Shown piece by piece: positions 9,419 to 19,115 of a DNA stretch of 64,000 bases (positions are counted from its first letter, which is position 1; each line of letters begins with the position of its first letter). Origin of the DNA: CAUZIZ01 sp965218775. Lineage in GTDB: Bacteria; Acidobacteriota; UBA6911; RPQK01; JAJDTT01. Both the position numbers and the translations under genes were made by a program. Where the stretch lies: assembly GCA_965218775.1 (NCBI GenBank), contig CBDCLS010000006.1, positions 1,302,001-1,366,000 on the forward strand. The letters are read 5' to 3'. Below the pieces are notes generated by a model, which was not told the origin of the DNA, ran no database searches, and saw only the letters and a program-made list of their open reading frames with translations.

Positions 9419-10774
9419 ATGCTGCAACAGAGACTGAAGCTTCGAGTCAGGGACGGTTTACTTCGTCTGTGGGCGATGTGGAGACTGCTCATCCCGCTCC
9501 TGATGACCCATTGTTCTCAGCTGGAAGACCAACCGAACCTGATTGTCATCCTCACCGACGACCAGGGTTACGCGGATCTTGGCTGCTTCGGTTCGACCAC
9601 CATCAAGACACCCAATATCGATCGAATGGCGCGAGAGGGAGCCCGGCTGACTAGCTTCTACGCTGCAGCACCGATCTGCACGCCGACGCGCGCGGCCCTG
9701 ATGACGGGAACCTATGCGACCCGAGTAGGCCTTACAACACCCTTGCACGTGTATGATGACATCGGTCTGAATCCGGCGGAGACCACGCTGGCTGAAGCAC
9801 TAAGGGATCAGGGTTACCGAACGGCGTGTATCGGCAAATGGCACCTCGGACACCGGCCGCGGCACTACCCGACCCGTCACGGGTTCGATCTCTACTGGGG
9901 CACGCCCCTCGGGCACATGTTAAATCGACCCGAGGTGGGGAGGGCCGTCGGGGATGCGTCCGACCTTTTCCTGGACAACGAAGAAGAGATTCCGTTTCCT
10001 GACGACGCGGATCTCACTGAACGACTGACAGCGCAGGCGATCGGGTTTGTTCGCGCGAACCATGACCGTCCCTTCCTCTTGTTCCTCTCCCATACCATGC
10101 CGCATGAACCGCTAGCCGCTTCCTCGAGATTCAGGGGCAGAAGTGAGGGTGGACTTTACGGGGACGTGATCGAGTGTATCGACTGGAGCACGGGTCAGCT
10201 CCTCGACGCGCTCGAGGAAACCGGGATCGCGAACAAGACCTACGTCATCTTCACTTCGGACAATGGCCCCAAGAAAGGACATGGCTCGGCGGCTCCGCTG
10301 CGAGGCTTCAAACACCAGCCCTATGAGGGGGGCGTCCGTGTCCCCTGCGTCGCCTGGGCCCCCGGCCGGATACCTGCTGGCCAGACCATCGACACGATCA
10401 CTACTGTGATGGACATCTATCCTACCTTCGCCAAGCTCGCCGGCTTCGAGGTTCCGAGCGGCCAGGCACTGGACGGGAGAGACATCTCTCCCCTTCTGCT
10501 TGGCACGGAGGACCCCAGCCCCCCGCGGGATGAGTTCTTCTATTTCGTACGCCATGGCGTGCTGGCGGGAGTTCGCCAGAATCGGTGGAAGTTACTCCTG
10601 CAGGAAGGGGAGCCCGAGCTGTACGACCTCGAGAGCTCGCCGAACGAATCGCGCAACCTCGCCGGTCAAAACCCCGAGATTGTCGAGCGCCTCAGGACCC
10701 GGATGCTCCAGTTCGAAAAAGAGCTCAAACAAACATACCGGCCCGCAGCTGGATCCTATAGAGTCCATCAATAG
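9419..10774 (+). CDS. Sulfatase (arylsulfatase type, cysteine class)
   Basis: A 451-residue type I sulfatase. The catalytic signature C-T-P-T-R-A-A-L-M-T-G is present, with Cys87 expected to be converted to formylglycine. Metal-site motifs are also seen: ILTDDQGYADLG at the N-terminus, GKWHLG near residue 140 and TSDNGP near residue 280. A hydrophobic N-terminal stretch (LLRLWAMWRLLIPLLM) suggests export. The frame extends upstream to TTG 9362, but ATG 9419 has GAGGAGG seven bases before it. It needs a formylglycine-generating enzyme or anSME, neither of which is in this window. Substrate is probably a sulfated glycan or lipid; this is family knowledge only. Confidence 0.92.
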   Translation: MLQQRLKLRVRDGLLRLWAMWRLLIPLLMTHCSQLEDQPNLIVILTDDQGYADLGCFGSTTIKTPNIDRMAREGARLTSFYAAAPICTPTRAALMTGTYATRVGLTTPLHVYDDIGLNPAETTLAEALRDQGYRTACIGKWHLGHRPRHYPTRHGFDLYWGTPLGHMLNRPEVGRAVGDASDLFLDNEEEIPFPDDADLTERLTAQAIGFVRANHDRPFLLFLSHTMPHEPLAASSRFRGRSEGGLYGDVIECIDWSTGQLLDALEETGIANKTYVIFTSDNGPKKGHGSAAPLRGFKHQPYEGGVRVPCVAWAPGRIPAGQTIDTITTVMDIYPTFAKLAGFEVPSGQALDGRDISPLLLGTEDPSPPRDEFFYFVRHGVLAGVRQNRWKLLLQEGEPELYDLESSPNESRNLAGQNPEIVERLRTRMLQFEKELKQTYRPAAGSYRVHQ

Positions 10775-10911
10775 CGAGCCACATCCTCAAAGCAGAGCTC
10801 AGCCTACCCTGGCTCGCGGAAGGTTTGAAGCATCTGGGCTATTACAACTCATTCATCTTCTTTCGCGGTCCTGCTTGATCGGGTACTATCGTTTCCACTA
10901 AGGAGGTCGAA

Positions 10912-12462
10912 ATGAAACGTGTTCTGCCCAACCTGCTTCTGAGAGTTGGCTTTGTTGCCGTCCTGACGCTTTGCTGGATCCTGCTGCCGGACAGGGAGGT
11001 GGTTTCCTCTTCGGCGAATCCGGCGCTGGATCCTGACGAGCGGTTTGTCCTTGAGTCGGGGCAGGCCACGGGACGCCTTTCCTTCGAGATCCTGGAGGAC
11101 AAGACGGGAGTCCACCTTCCCGGTCGCCTCTTCTTTGCCCACAAGGAACCCAGGGACCAGGCGCCGATTGTCGGACGCTTCGAAAACTTTCTGGTCACCG
11201 CCTCCGGCCGTGAGGTCAAGACCGTGCCGGTGGGACAATACGATGTCTACATCACTCGCGGCACCGAGTACACGCTGGACCACCAGGAGATCAGCATCAA
11301 AGAAGGCCAGCTGACGCACCTCACATCCACTCTCTCCCCGGCCATCGACACCTCCGGATTCATCTCGGCGGACTTTCACCTCCACCTCCAGTTCGCCATG
11401 AGGGACGGTGCTATTGTCTCTGCGGCCGAGGGACTGGACTTCTTGACGGCTACAGACCACAACATCCTGAAGGACTATTCTCCCTACATCTCCGAGCTGA
11501 ACCTGAAGCGCTTCATGACCTCCGTGGTGGGCTCCGAGATCGATACCGCATTCGGGCACTTCAACAGCTTTCCCCTGACTGACGATCGTTGGCAGGAGAG
11601 GGGATATCGGCACTCCATTCGGACGCCGCGAGAGTTTCTCCGGATAGTGAAGGAGGATCCGGGAGACGAGATCGTCCAGATCAATCATCCCCGCTACAAC
11701 AACCCGAAAGGCGGCTACTTCAACCTCCGGCTCAGTCGGGAGACCTCGCAGATCGAGTATCCCTTTTTCGAGACCGCATTCGACCAGATGGAGGTGTACA
11801 ACGCCATTACCGATCGTGAGGATATCGAGATTCCCACCTACGGTCCCAGCAGCCAGGTGGATCAGAACCTGAAGGACTGGTTTGGCCTCTTGAACCAGGG
11901 CATCGCCATCGCCGGTGTCGCCAACACCGATGCCCACCGCTATCCCGGCGAGCTACCGGGATACCCACGCAACTACGTTCTCTCCGACACGGACAAACTC
12001 TGGGAAGTCGACCCCAACCAGGTGGTAGACGCACTGAAGAAGAAGGCCGTTACGGCGTCCCTCGGCCCGTTCATCCGCTTCTCGGCCAACGACGGAAAAC
12101 CCGTGGGCTCGACCCTCAGCAGTAAGGGAGACTCGATCACGCTTCACGTCAACGTCCAGGCTGCTCCTTGGATTCCGGTGGACCGCGTCCAGATCATCGC
12201 CAATGGAGAAGTTCTGCACACCTTCCCCGTGGACGCCAGCTCTGAGCGGGTCCGCTTCCGGCAGGCTATCCGGGTGCAGTCGGGCCAGGACACCTGGTAT
12301 CTGGTCCTGGTGACCTCGGAACGGCCCTGGAAACCTCCTTTTACCGAGTTCCGTTCGCTCGCGTTTACCAATCCAATCTGGGTGGACTACGATCAGAACG
12401 GCTACTTCGACCCCATCCAACCAGGCGATCCAGGTTGGGTTGACCCCGAGGAAGACCAGTAG
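10912..12462 (+). CDS. CehA/McbA-like PHP-domain metallohydrolase, exported
   Basis: 516 residues with an N-terminal signal segment and a beta-rich domain of about 130 residues. A PHP-type metallohydrolase core follows, with metal motifs DFHLHLQF (about residue 161), LTATDHN (about 182), VVGSEID, QINHPR and VANTDAHR (about 344). This matches the CehA/McbA family, whose named members hydrolyse carbamate esters; the natural substrate here is unknown. The C-terminal ~120 residues are an immunoglobulin-like beta domain. ATG 10912 is preceded by a near-perfect AAGGAGGT. It lies 137 bp after the sulfatase on the same strand. Confidence 0.86.
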   Translation: MKRVLPNLLLRVGFVAVLTLCWILLPDREVVSSSANPALDPDERFVLESGQATGRLSFEILEDKTGVHLPGRLFFAHKEPRDQAPIVGRFENFLVTASGREVKTVPVGQYDVYITRGTEYTLDHQEISIKEGQLTHLTSTLSPAIDTSGFISADFHLHLQFAMRDGAIVSAAEGLDFLTATDHNILKDYSPYISELNLKRFMTSVVGSEIDTAFGHFNSFPLTDDRWQERGYRHSIRTPREFLRIVKEDPGDEIVQINHPRYNNPKGGYFNLRLSRETSQIEYPFFETAFDQMEVYNAITDREDIEIPTYGPSSQVDQNLKDWFGLLNQGIAIAGVANTDAHRYPGELPGYPRNYVLSDTDKLWEVDPNQVVDALKKKAVTASLGPFIRFSANDGKPVGSTLSSKGDSITLHVNVQAAPWIPVDRVQIIANGEVLHTFPVDASSERVRFRQAIRVQSGQDTWYLVLVTSERPWKPPFTEFRSLAFTNPIWVDYDQNGYFDPIQPGDPGWVDPEEDQ

Positions 12463-12674
12463 GGGGGCTCATGAGGGGGCGAAGCAGGCGGGCGCGGATT
12501 GCGGAGTGTGAAGAATCGGCAATCCAGTAACAGTATTGCCAGATCCGATTTCCGGTCCCCGACCTTCCGTTTTTGGAATCTGGATCCAGGAACTGTATTT
12601 CGAGGTAACTCCGTTGTAGGTCGATTCGACTCCCACGGCTACCAGCTTGACTCTCCCCGGATCCGGGAGTAGTC

Positions 12675-14210
12675 TTGGACTCAGCGACAATCCGTATTTT
12701 CTGGCTCTTCTGTCTCGCGGCCCCTCTGGCAAGCCCAGAGCAGGAGATCATCGTGCTGGGGCAGACTCTCACCAGACGGGACTGGCTACAAGAGACTTCA
12801 TCCAGTGTACTGGCGGTGGTCCCAGCTCTTCTCCAGAGCCGCTGTGGGGTTACCCCTTCTCAGGGCCGAATCGAGAGCATCGAGCACAAAGGTCGACTCC
12901 TTTCCGATTGCAGCCTGGCCGGGGAGACTCGCCGGGACGACACCGTGCCCGCCCACCCCAATGGGATCCAGGTGAGTCGTGACCGCTGGCTCATCGTCTA
13001 CGCCACACGCAGATTCCGGGGTAATGACGACGACACCAGCATCGTCTTCCAGCTTCGCAAGGACGCACCCGACGGTGACCTCATCAAAGAGGGCATGCTG
13101 GTTCCTTCCCACGACGAGTGGGATCCCTTGGGAGATGGGAGCCGCCACGTGAAACAACATGGGTCCCCCGCGGCCTTCGGAGTTCCCCGGGGAGCTCGGA
13201 TCGACGGCAAGCCTGCTCCCAGCGCCAACCTGTTCGTTCTCAAGTGGCGACAGGTGGCCCGGGTCCTGGATCACGAGAGGAGCTACCTGGAGAACGAGAT
13301 CGCCCACCCGGAGCTCAGAGCGCGCACCCATACGGTGGAGTGGCTCCAGTTTCGCCTCAACGAGCGGGAAGACGACATCGAGATCCTGAAGCCGGTCACC
13401 CGTCTGCGCCAGAGGGGTTACGAGGAGGGGTCGGCCTTCTGCAGTGCCCAGGGGGCCCGGCTCATGAACCAGGCCCTCGCCCAAGCGGTCCCCTTCAACC
13501 GGGACTGTACCCAGTGGGCCGACTGTAACCACTTCGATGGGCGCATCGCCGCCCTGAAATACGAGTTCAACCCCCGTCTGGGGCTCTACGAGTGGGTCGA
13601 GACCGGACTCTATCTCTTTGAGCCGGAGCGGCCCGTGAGCGAGGCCAGTCTGGCTCCCTGGGGAGGCGATTGGATCGTGGCTGCCCGGCGCGTCGGCCGC
13701 CGCGGTGTGGCCTGGGTGCGGACTCGGGATCCCTTCAGCGAGACCAGTACACCCGTGACTCCGGGTGCGCCCCCATCCCGGGGACCCTTGACCGCCTACA
13801 CCTGTCCAGATGGAGTCCTGCGCCTGTTCACCGGAGACGGGAGCATCTCCCCCCACGGCAATAACCGGGATCCCCTTTACTGCTGGGACATCGACCCCGA
13901 TCGGGACTTCAGTTCGTCCCACCGTCGGGTGATCTACGACAGCGTTGACGCCGGTCTCCCCATTCGCCCGGCCAGCTCTCCCAAGATCGACATGTGCAAG
14001 CTTCTTCCCCACTACCGGGAGAACCAGTACCTCCTGCACCGGGTCAGTGTCCGGTCCTTCAACCACCCCTACATGGGAAGCCAGGGACTGGTTGCCGAGA
14101 TTCCCATCATCAACCAGGAGGAAAAGGCCAGTTGCGGGATCTACTGTGCCAGGATCACGTACGGGCAGAGATTTCCCTCTCCCTGGGAGTTTCCCCAGGA
14201 GGAGACATGA
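12675..14210 (+). CDS. Secreted protein of unknown function, propeller-like
   Basis: 511 residues with a signal peptide (RIFWLFCLAAPLASPEQE) and otherwise beta-rich, Trp- and Cys-containing sequence. The motifs VSRDRWLIVYATRRF and WGGDWIVAARRVGRRGVAWVRTRDPF resemble blades of five- or six-bladed glycosidase/sialidase-like propellers, but no complete Asp box or known catalytic triad is seen. The start is a TTG with weak upstream GGGAG, so it is uncertain. I do not recognise the family. It is followed at once by a remnant of another secreted-protein family. Confidence 0.7.
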   Translation: MDSATIRIFWLFCLAAPLASPEQEIIVLGQTLTRRDWLQETSSSVLAVVPALLQSRCGVTPSQGRIESIEHKGRLLSDCSLAGETRRDDTVPAHPNGIQVSRDRWLIVYATRRFRGNDDDTSIVFQLRKDAPDGDLIKEGMLVPSHDEWDPLGDGSRHVKQHGSPAAFGVPRGARIDGKPAPSANLFVLKWRQVARVLDHERSYLENEIAHPELRARTHTVEWLQFRLNEREDDIEILKPVTRLRQRGYEEGSAFCSAQGARLMNQALAQAVPFNRDCTQWADCNHFDGRIAALKYEFNPRLGLYEWVETGLYLFEPERPVSEASLAPWGGDWIVAARRVGRRGVAWVRTRDPFSETSTPVTPGAPPSRGPLTAYTCPDGVLRLFTGDGSISPHGNNRDPLYCWDIDPDRDFSSSHRRVIYDSVDAGLPIRPASSPKIDMCKLLPHYRENQYLLHRVSVRSFNHPYMGSQGLVAEIPIINQEEKASCGIYCARITYGQRFPSPWEFPQEET

Positions 14211-14252
14211 ATCCCCGACTCTGGGTGAGGAGCAGACCCTGTGGCAGGGTGA

Positions 14253-14420
14253 GGTCAGCCCGTGAACCGCCCGCTGGAGGTCGGGGACGAACACTGGTAC
14301 TACTACTCAGGCAGCGCTACCACCATCGGGTTCTTCGAGGAATGGATCAGCGTACCCATGTTCACAGGCCTGGCCACCATCCGGCGCGACGGCTTTGTCA
14401 GTTTGAAGGTCCGCTTCTAG
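14253..14420 (+). pseudogene. Remnant of the 17375-18925 protein family
   Basis: Reading from 14253 gives EVGDEHWYYYSG...GLATIRRDGFVSLKVRF-stop. It matches the region EVGEEWWIYYTG...GLATVRKEGFISL of the intact minus-strand protein at 17375-18925. Only ~55 residues remain. The reading stops two bases before family A copy 2, so the element sits at the point where the homologous protein would continue for another ~110 residues. Confidence 0.7.
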
Positions 14421-14422
14421 GC

Positions 14423-14561
14423 GAGGCTGTGTGAAAAGTCATTCATGATTTCGGATTTGAAATTTTGACTTCATAGGATCGCGTGTAAGCCACGATCTCC
14501 GTCGTAGGAAGGGTAAAGAGACCCCTAAATCAAAGAGGTTTTGGACTTTTCACACAGCCTC
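14423..14561 (+). repeat. Family A element, copy 2
   Basis: A 139-bp core identical by eye to copy 3 at 26066-26204. Inverted ends GAGGCTGTGTGAAAAGTC and complement. The right flank (AGGCGAAAGCGG) continues the arm as in copy 1. The left flank keeps CCGCTTC but then diverges, so its outer arm is only partly paired. It abuts the remnant ending at 14420. From 14575 to 14790 only the shared gcgatctactctgacact is noted; the remainder presumably carries the promoter of the next gene. Confidence 0.92.
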
Positions 14562-14790
14562 AGGCGAAAGCGGCCGATCAGGGGCGATCTACTCTGACAC
14601 TATTTCTACGGTCAGTAGTTAGGTCGCCTTGTCCTATTCCCCTTCAATGATTTTATAAATCTCGAAGACTATTGGCTTCGCCGTCCTCGTCGAAGGAGTC
14701 TTCATGAGTTCGCCCGAGCCTGACAAGCGAATCGGCCTGTAGAGTAACGGTCTAAGCCGCTGCTATGATGTCGGAGGGGCAGAAACTCTA

Positions 14791-16527
14791 ATGCCAGGAA
14801 GCCATCGTCCCTCAGTACGAGGAAAGCGCTATGTTGTCTCGTCGCTTCACTATCTGGCAACGATGGGCGGGGTCCGCATTCTCGAACGTGGTGGCAACGC
14901 CGCCGACGCTGGTGTCGCTACTGGCATCTGCATCAATGTGCTTCAACCGGGATACACCCATTTCGGAGGGGTTGCGCCGATTATCTACTGTCCGGCGTCG
15001 GGCAACCCCGTCGAAACGATCAGCGGCGTAGGACGTTGGCCCAGAGCTGCAACCATGGACTACTTTCACCAACATCACGGCGGCGATCTACCCCCCGGAA
15101 TTCTACGGACAGTCACCCCGGCATCGCCCGATGCGTGGCTGACGGCGTTGGCGCGCTTCGGCACGATGACCTTTGAAGAGATTATCCAGCCCGCTCTGGA
15201 TCTGGCCGAGCAGGGTCACCCCGTTGACGCACAGTTTCATTCGTTTGTCAGTGGTGGGATCGGAACTTCGCCTTCAACCGCCGCAACCTTCAATCCCCGT
15301 GGGCAAGTTCCACAGATCGGGGAAATCTTTTTCCAGAAAGATCTGGCGAACACTTTCAGAAGGATGATCGAGGCCGAGCGCAAGGCAGGCGGCGATCGGC
15401 AGGCAGGGATCAAGCTCGCGCGGGACCTGGTTTACAAGGGTGAGATTGCCTACGAAATCGCCCGTTTTCATCAGCGGGAAGGTGGGTTGCTGACCTATGA
15501 AGATCTGGCGGCGTTTTCGGTGCGCATCGAAGCGCCGGAGCACATCACCTATAAAGGCTACGATGTTTATACCTGCGGGCCCTGGTGTCAGGGTCCGACC
15601 TTGAACATGGCGCTGAAGATTCTCGAGGGGGTTGAGCTGAAGCAGATGGGCCATCATTCCGCAGACTATCTCCATACGATAATCGAGGGACTCAAGCTGG
15701 TGTTTGCGGATCGGGAGGCCTACTTCGGAGACCCCGAATTTGTGCAGGTACCGATGGCGGGTTTGCTTCACGAAGGATATGCTGCCGAAAGACGAGCCGA
15801 AATCGACCTTGAGCACGCCGCCCCCAACATGCCGCCACCCGGGGATCCGTGGCCATTCCATCCCCAGCCGCGTCGCGAAAAAAGTGCCCTCCCCTCCGTG
15901 GATCCCTATGGTCCGCAGCCGGAACGCACATCGCGCTGGGAAAGCGATACCTGTTATCTGTGTGTAGTTGACGAAGAAGGCAATGCTTTTTCAGCGACGC
16001 CTTCAGATGTAGTGGGATGGTCCCCCGTCGTTCCAGGCTTGGGCTTTCCCGTTTCAGGACGTGGGACGCAGACCTGGCTTGATCCGGCGCACCCTTCCTG
16101 TCTTCGTCCTGGGAAGCGTCCGCGTCTCACGCCGAACCCGGCGATGGTTCTCAAGGATGGAAAGCCGTTCATGCCTTTTGGCTGCCCCGGCGGTGACGCC
16201 CAGGTCCAAGGGATGCTGCAAGTGTTCCTCAACATTATCGAGTTCGGGATGGAGCCACAAGAAGCCATCGAAGCACCCCGCGTCATCAGTCACAGCTTTC
16301 CCAACTCCTTCTGGCCGCACGGATCGCTGCCTGGCCAGGTGACGGTTGAAACCCGGGTCGAGCCGCAGGTACGCGAGGCTTTGAGGAATCGAGGGCATAT
16401 TGTCGAAGATTATGAGGATTGGAGCTCCGACGTCAGCCGGGTGTGCGCAATCACCGTAGATTCCGAGAGCGGCGTCCGCGTAGGCGGTGCCGACCCACGC
16501 TCTACCTCGTATGCGATCGCTTGGTAA
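14791..16527 (+). CDS. Gamma-glutamyltransferase family protein
   Basis: A 578-residue Ntn-hydrolase of the gamma-glutamyltranspeptidase family. The N-terminal part has GGNAADAGVATGICINVLQP, the classic large-subunit start. The predicted autoprocessing site is the Thr near residue 387 in ESDTCYLCVVDEEGNAFSATPSD, which matches the small-subunit start T-x-x-x-x-V-x-D-x-x-G-N-x-x-S-x-T. PFGCPGGDAQVQGMLQV is the conserved small-subunit glycine motif. No signal peptide is obvious, unlike most periplasmic GGTs. Expected activity is hydrolysis or transfer of gamma-glutamyl or related amide groups. Confidence 0.9.
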   Translation: MPGSHRPSVRGKRYVVSSLHYLATMGGVRILERGGNAADAGVATGICINVLQPGYTHFGGVAPIIYCPASGNPVETISGVGRWPRAATMDYFHQHHGGDLPPGILRTVTPASPDAWLTALARFGTMTFEEIIQPALDLAEQGHPVDAQFHSFVSGGIGTSPSTAATFNPRGQVPQIGEIFFQKDLANTFRRMIEAERKAGGDRQAGIKLARDLVYKGEIAYEIARFHQREGGLLTYEDLAAFSVRIEAPEHITYKGYDVYTCGPWCQGPTLNMALKILEGVELKQMGHHSADYLHTIIEGLKLVFADREAYFGDPEFVQVPMAGLLHEGYAAERRAEIDLEHAAPNMPPPGDPWPFHPQPRREKSALPSVDPYGPQPERTSRWESDTCYLCVVDEEGNAFSATPSDVVGWSPVVPGLGFPVSGRGTQTWLDPAHPSCLRPGKRPRLTPNPAMVLKDGKPFMPFGCPGGDAQVQGMLQVFLNIIEFGMEPQEAIEAPRVISHSFPNSFWPHGSLPGQVTVETRVEPQVREALRNRGHIVEDYEDWSSDVSRVCAITVDSESGVRVGGADPRSTSYAIAW

Positions 16528-16553
16528 GGCCAGGGGATTCCTTCTGACTCCTG

Positions 16554-16772
16554 CTACCTGAACCTCAGCGAGTAGAGGTCCGCATCCTTCATCACGAAGC
16601 GCAGCCGGATCGGCTTTCCTGCAATCCTGGCCAGGGGCTTGTCAGAAGTGGCCTTGGCATGGGTTCGTTCCCACCCCACTGTGTGCTCGATCTCGTCCCC
16701 CCAGATCAGGGGTGATTCCTCCAGGGGAAGCACAAGGGAAGCCATGCAGAGAGTCGCCAGTCTTGTCCTCAT
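16554..16772 (-). pseudogene. Deletion remnant: signal peptide joined to a family C-terminus
   Basis: A 72-codon frame starts with a good signal peptide (RTRLATLCMASLVLPLEE) and ends KPIRLRFVMKDADLYSLRF. The end matches QVIRLEFYLQNADLYTFRA at the C-terminus of the 17375-18925 protein. The ~450 residues between are missing, so this looks like an internally deleted paralogue rather than a real short gene. From 16773 to 17035 nothing is recognised. Confidence 0.65.
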
Positions 16773-17035
16773 CGCCCATCCTCCTTGTCGAAGGGAATCA
16801 CGGCCCTCACTGGAGCCCAGTCTATCAAGGTGGACGGGGAGGCTTAAAGGCGGGTTGAGGTTGCACGGCAGCGGGCGCTAACCAGGAGAGTTCTGCCCCG
16901 CTCTATGGCGTGATGGACCCTTTCCCCCCACTTCTTCGCCAAGGTCCCACACCCCTTCGACAATCGATTCGCCAGGGGGACATTTACGCGGCGCAACACC
17001 CCACCGGTTTGGCCGAGCTCGGACCTTCCGAGTGA

Positions 17036-17230
17036 TCAGGCGAGATGCTTCTGCTCTCCCACCGCGTAGCCCTCGCGAATCCACTCCATGACTTCTTCGT
17101 CCAACTGCTCGGCCTCGGTGACCCGCAGGAGGTGGACGTGATCGGTTGGCGTGAGGGTCTCGACTTTGCGGAAACGGGGGCTCTCGATGCGTCGGGGGAA
17201 CCAGAAGCCGAGGTCGAGGCAGGTCTTCCT
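17036..17230 (-). pseudogene. Remnant of a DUF5655-type protein C-terminus
   Basis: Minus-strand reading gives FWFPRRIESPRFRKVETLTP followed by TDHVHLLRVTEAEQLDEEVMEW and IREGYAVGEQKHLA-stop. The pattern (hydrophobic strand, then L-D-E-E-V-x-x-W-I-x-E-x-Y at the very C-terminus) is that of DUF5655/YdhG-like domains. No start codon or N-terminal part is present. Confidence 0.5.
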
Positions 17231-17256
17231 GGGTGTCACTCCGAGGCAGCATCTAT

Positions 17257-17384
17257 CTGCTGGAGAACGTGGGATCCCCGACCGCATCGGTCTTCGATCT
17301 GCCCAGGGAGTTCCGCTGCTACGGCGAGGAGATTGCCTTCACCATCCACGGACCCAACGCCTGGCCGGGAGACCTCAATCGGTG
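17257..17384 (+). pseudogene. Gene remnant, also found at 19007
   Basis: Plus-strand reading gives LLENVGSPTASVFDLPREF then RCYGEEIAFTIHGPNAWPGDLNR and then runs into the 3' end of the opposite gene. A diverged direct copy with a one-base insertion lies at 19007-19115, so the intact gene at 17375-18925 sits between two copies. The parent family is not recognised. Confidence 0.5.
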
Positions 17385-18925
17385 CCTTCTGCTCGGAAAG
17401 TGTACAGGTCGGCGTTCTGCAGATAGAACTCCAGCCGAATCACCTGGCCCGCAAGCGAGGCCAGTTGGCGGTTCTTCCACTTGACCCGGTGGGAGACGCT
17501 GTCAGCCCTGAAGGGGACGCAATCGGAGTAGTCGAGACTGGGCAGGACCTGACGTCTGGCATCGGACACCCGCACCTTCACCTCTCCTGATCGGGCGTCG
17601 GCATTGAGTCTGAGCTCGCCTCCCGGCCACAGCAACTTGCGCGTCACCACGACTCCTCCATGCTGGGGACCCCGCAGCGATATGAAACCCTCTTTTCGCA
17701 CGGTGGCCAGACCGATGGCCCCTTGCCTCCAGCGGCCCCGCTCCTCGTTCTCCCTCCTGCCATGGGGACCATCCCAGCCGGTGTAGTAGATCCACCATTC
17801 CTCCCCTACCTCGATCCAGCCTGGTCCGGCGAAGATGAGGCCACTGTCCCAGGCATTCTCCGGGCCCAGCGGGATCAATCTGGGGCGGGTCAGGAGCCGG
17901 TCGAATCGGGTCCCGTCACGGCTCCAGGCCAGCTCTACGTGGATGTCGGTGTTCCATTTGAAGGCCTGGACGAAGCCCCAGTAGATCCCGGCGTGATAGT
18001 TGGCGGTCATTCCATAGAAGAAGTTGAAGCTCTCCCGATTGTCCAACTCGTCGGGGACCAGGATGTTGCGGGGTTCGTCCTCCCACTGCGTCCAGAGCTC
18101 CCGGCTCCTCATCAGGGCGATGCGGCGGGAGGCGCCCACGTCCAGCACGTCGCCACGTCGAGTCCGGTAGATGTGCTTGGCCCGACAGAACAGGGAAAAC
18201 TCACTGCTGCGGGGATCGTAGACGATACAGTTGGAGGTGTCGCTGTGCATGCTGGCGATTGTCGTGTGGCTGCGTCGATCCCAGTCGATCCCGTCGTGAG
18301 ATCCCACCAGGTGGAGTCCTCCGCTTCCCAGGTAGAGCATCACGTAGCGATAACCACGCCGGAACTCGGGGGGGATGTCCAGAATCTGGGGGGCAGCGGC
18401 TCGGTTGCCCTCCAGCCCCCGCCACACCAAGTTGTTCGCTCGACTGCCATTGACCTCGATCAGCCCCAGACGAGGCCGCCTCCAGTCGAGCCCATCCTGG
18501 GAGTCGGCGTATCCGACCGCCGTGGTGAAGAGGGGAGTTCCCGGCTTGGAATCAGCCACCGGGATGTTTTCCTGGTACCACATCCGGAAGAGTCCCGAGT
18601 CGGGATCCCGCACGATCGACACATAGCTGGGACCGCCTCGAGGCTTCTCCGGCGGCGCGCTGTCGCTCCAGCGCAGTACGGGATTCCCGCGATGCTTCCG
18701 GGGTGGGTGGAACCGTCTCAGAACCATCTCCGGGGATTCCCTCGCATATTTGAGGGCGAAGCGGTTGTCGATCACGTAGTCATCGACCACGAACTGCGGC
18801 GTGGTACCGATGATGACCGGCTCCGGCGCCAGACTGGTTGTGGCCGTGACAATCAGACCACCTGCGAGTACGAGGGTCAGGACTGGTGCCGAGTTGTTCC
18901 CCATCCGACGCTTCTCCTCTGACAT
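17375..18925 (-). CDS. Secreted glycosidase-like propeller protein, unknown family
   Basis: 516 residues with an N-terminal signal segment (APVLTLVLAGGLIVTATTS). The sequence is beta-rich with motifs seen in five-bladed GH32/43/sialidase-like folds: PSYVSIVRDPDSGLFRMWYQ, GYADSQDGLDWRRPRLGLIE, HDGIDWDRRSH, AWSRDGTRFDRLL, EEWWIYYTGWDGPHG. The end of the gene has a beta-sandwich tail (VIRLEFYLQNADLYTFRAE). ATG 18904 is an alternative start. Remnants of the same family lie at 14253, 16554 and 45948, so this is the only intact member in the window. The 420-codon plus-strand frame over it is a shadow. Confidence 0.75.
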   Translation of the reverse strand: MSEEKRRMGNNSAPVLTLVLAGGLIVTATTSLAPEPVIIGTTPQFVVDDYVIDNRFALKYARESPEMVLRRFHPPRKHRGNPVLRWSDSAPPEKPRGGPSYVSIVRDPDSGLFRMWYQENIPVADSKPGTPLFTTAVGYADSQDGLDWRRPRLGLIEVNGSRANNLVWRGLEGNRAAAPQILDIPPEFRRGYRYVMLYLGSGGLHLVGSHDGIDWDRRSHTTIASMHSDTSNCIVYDPRSSEFSLFCRAKHIYRTRRGDVLDVGASRRIALMRSRELWTQWEDEPRNILVPDELDNRESFNFFYGMTANYHAGIYWGFVQAFKWNTDIHVELAWSRDGTRFDRLLTRPRLIPLGPENAWDSGLIFAGPGWIEVGEEWWIYYTGWDGPHGRRENEERGRWRQGAIGLATVRKEGFISLRGPQHGGVVVTRKLLWPGGELRLNADARSGEVKVRVSDARRQVLPSLDYSDCVPFRADSVSHRVKWKNRQLASLAGQVIRLEFYLQNADLYTFRAEGTD

Positions 18926-19006
18926 CTGACAAACGTGGCTCGCTGATTCCGCACCCTTCAGTGTAGCTAGCTCAGCGTCGGCCTACCACTATGATGCTGT
19001 GGGGTC

Positions 19007-19115
19007 CATGACCGAACCCGTCTTTGACCTGCCTAGGGAGTTCCGCTTGCTACGGCGAGGAGATTGTCCTCGCCATCCCCGGACTCAACGCCCGGCCGCA
19101 AGACCTCAACGGGCA
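19007..19115 (+). repeat. Diverged direct copy of the 17257 remnant
   Basis: From TGGGGTCC through GACCTCAACGG this follows 17262-17384 closely, with an extra T near 19053 that breaks the frame shared by the two copies (VFDLPREFR then frameshift). The rest of 18926-19429 shows no gene or repeat that I recognise. Confidence 0.6.

Noticed and set aside
10849..11937. 362-codon minus-strand open frame
   Set aside because: Antisense to the CehA/McbA-like gene with its full set of metal motifs.
12798..14294. 498-codon minus-strand open frame
   Set aside because: Antisense to the secreted protein at 12675-14210; Gly/Val/Pro-rich shadow without domain or ribosome site.
17660..18922. 420-codon plus-strand open frame
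   Set aside because: Antisense to the intact protein at 17375-18925, whose homologous remnants elsewhere confirm the minus-strand frame.
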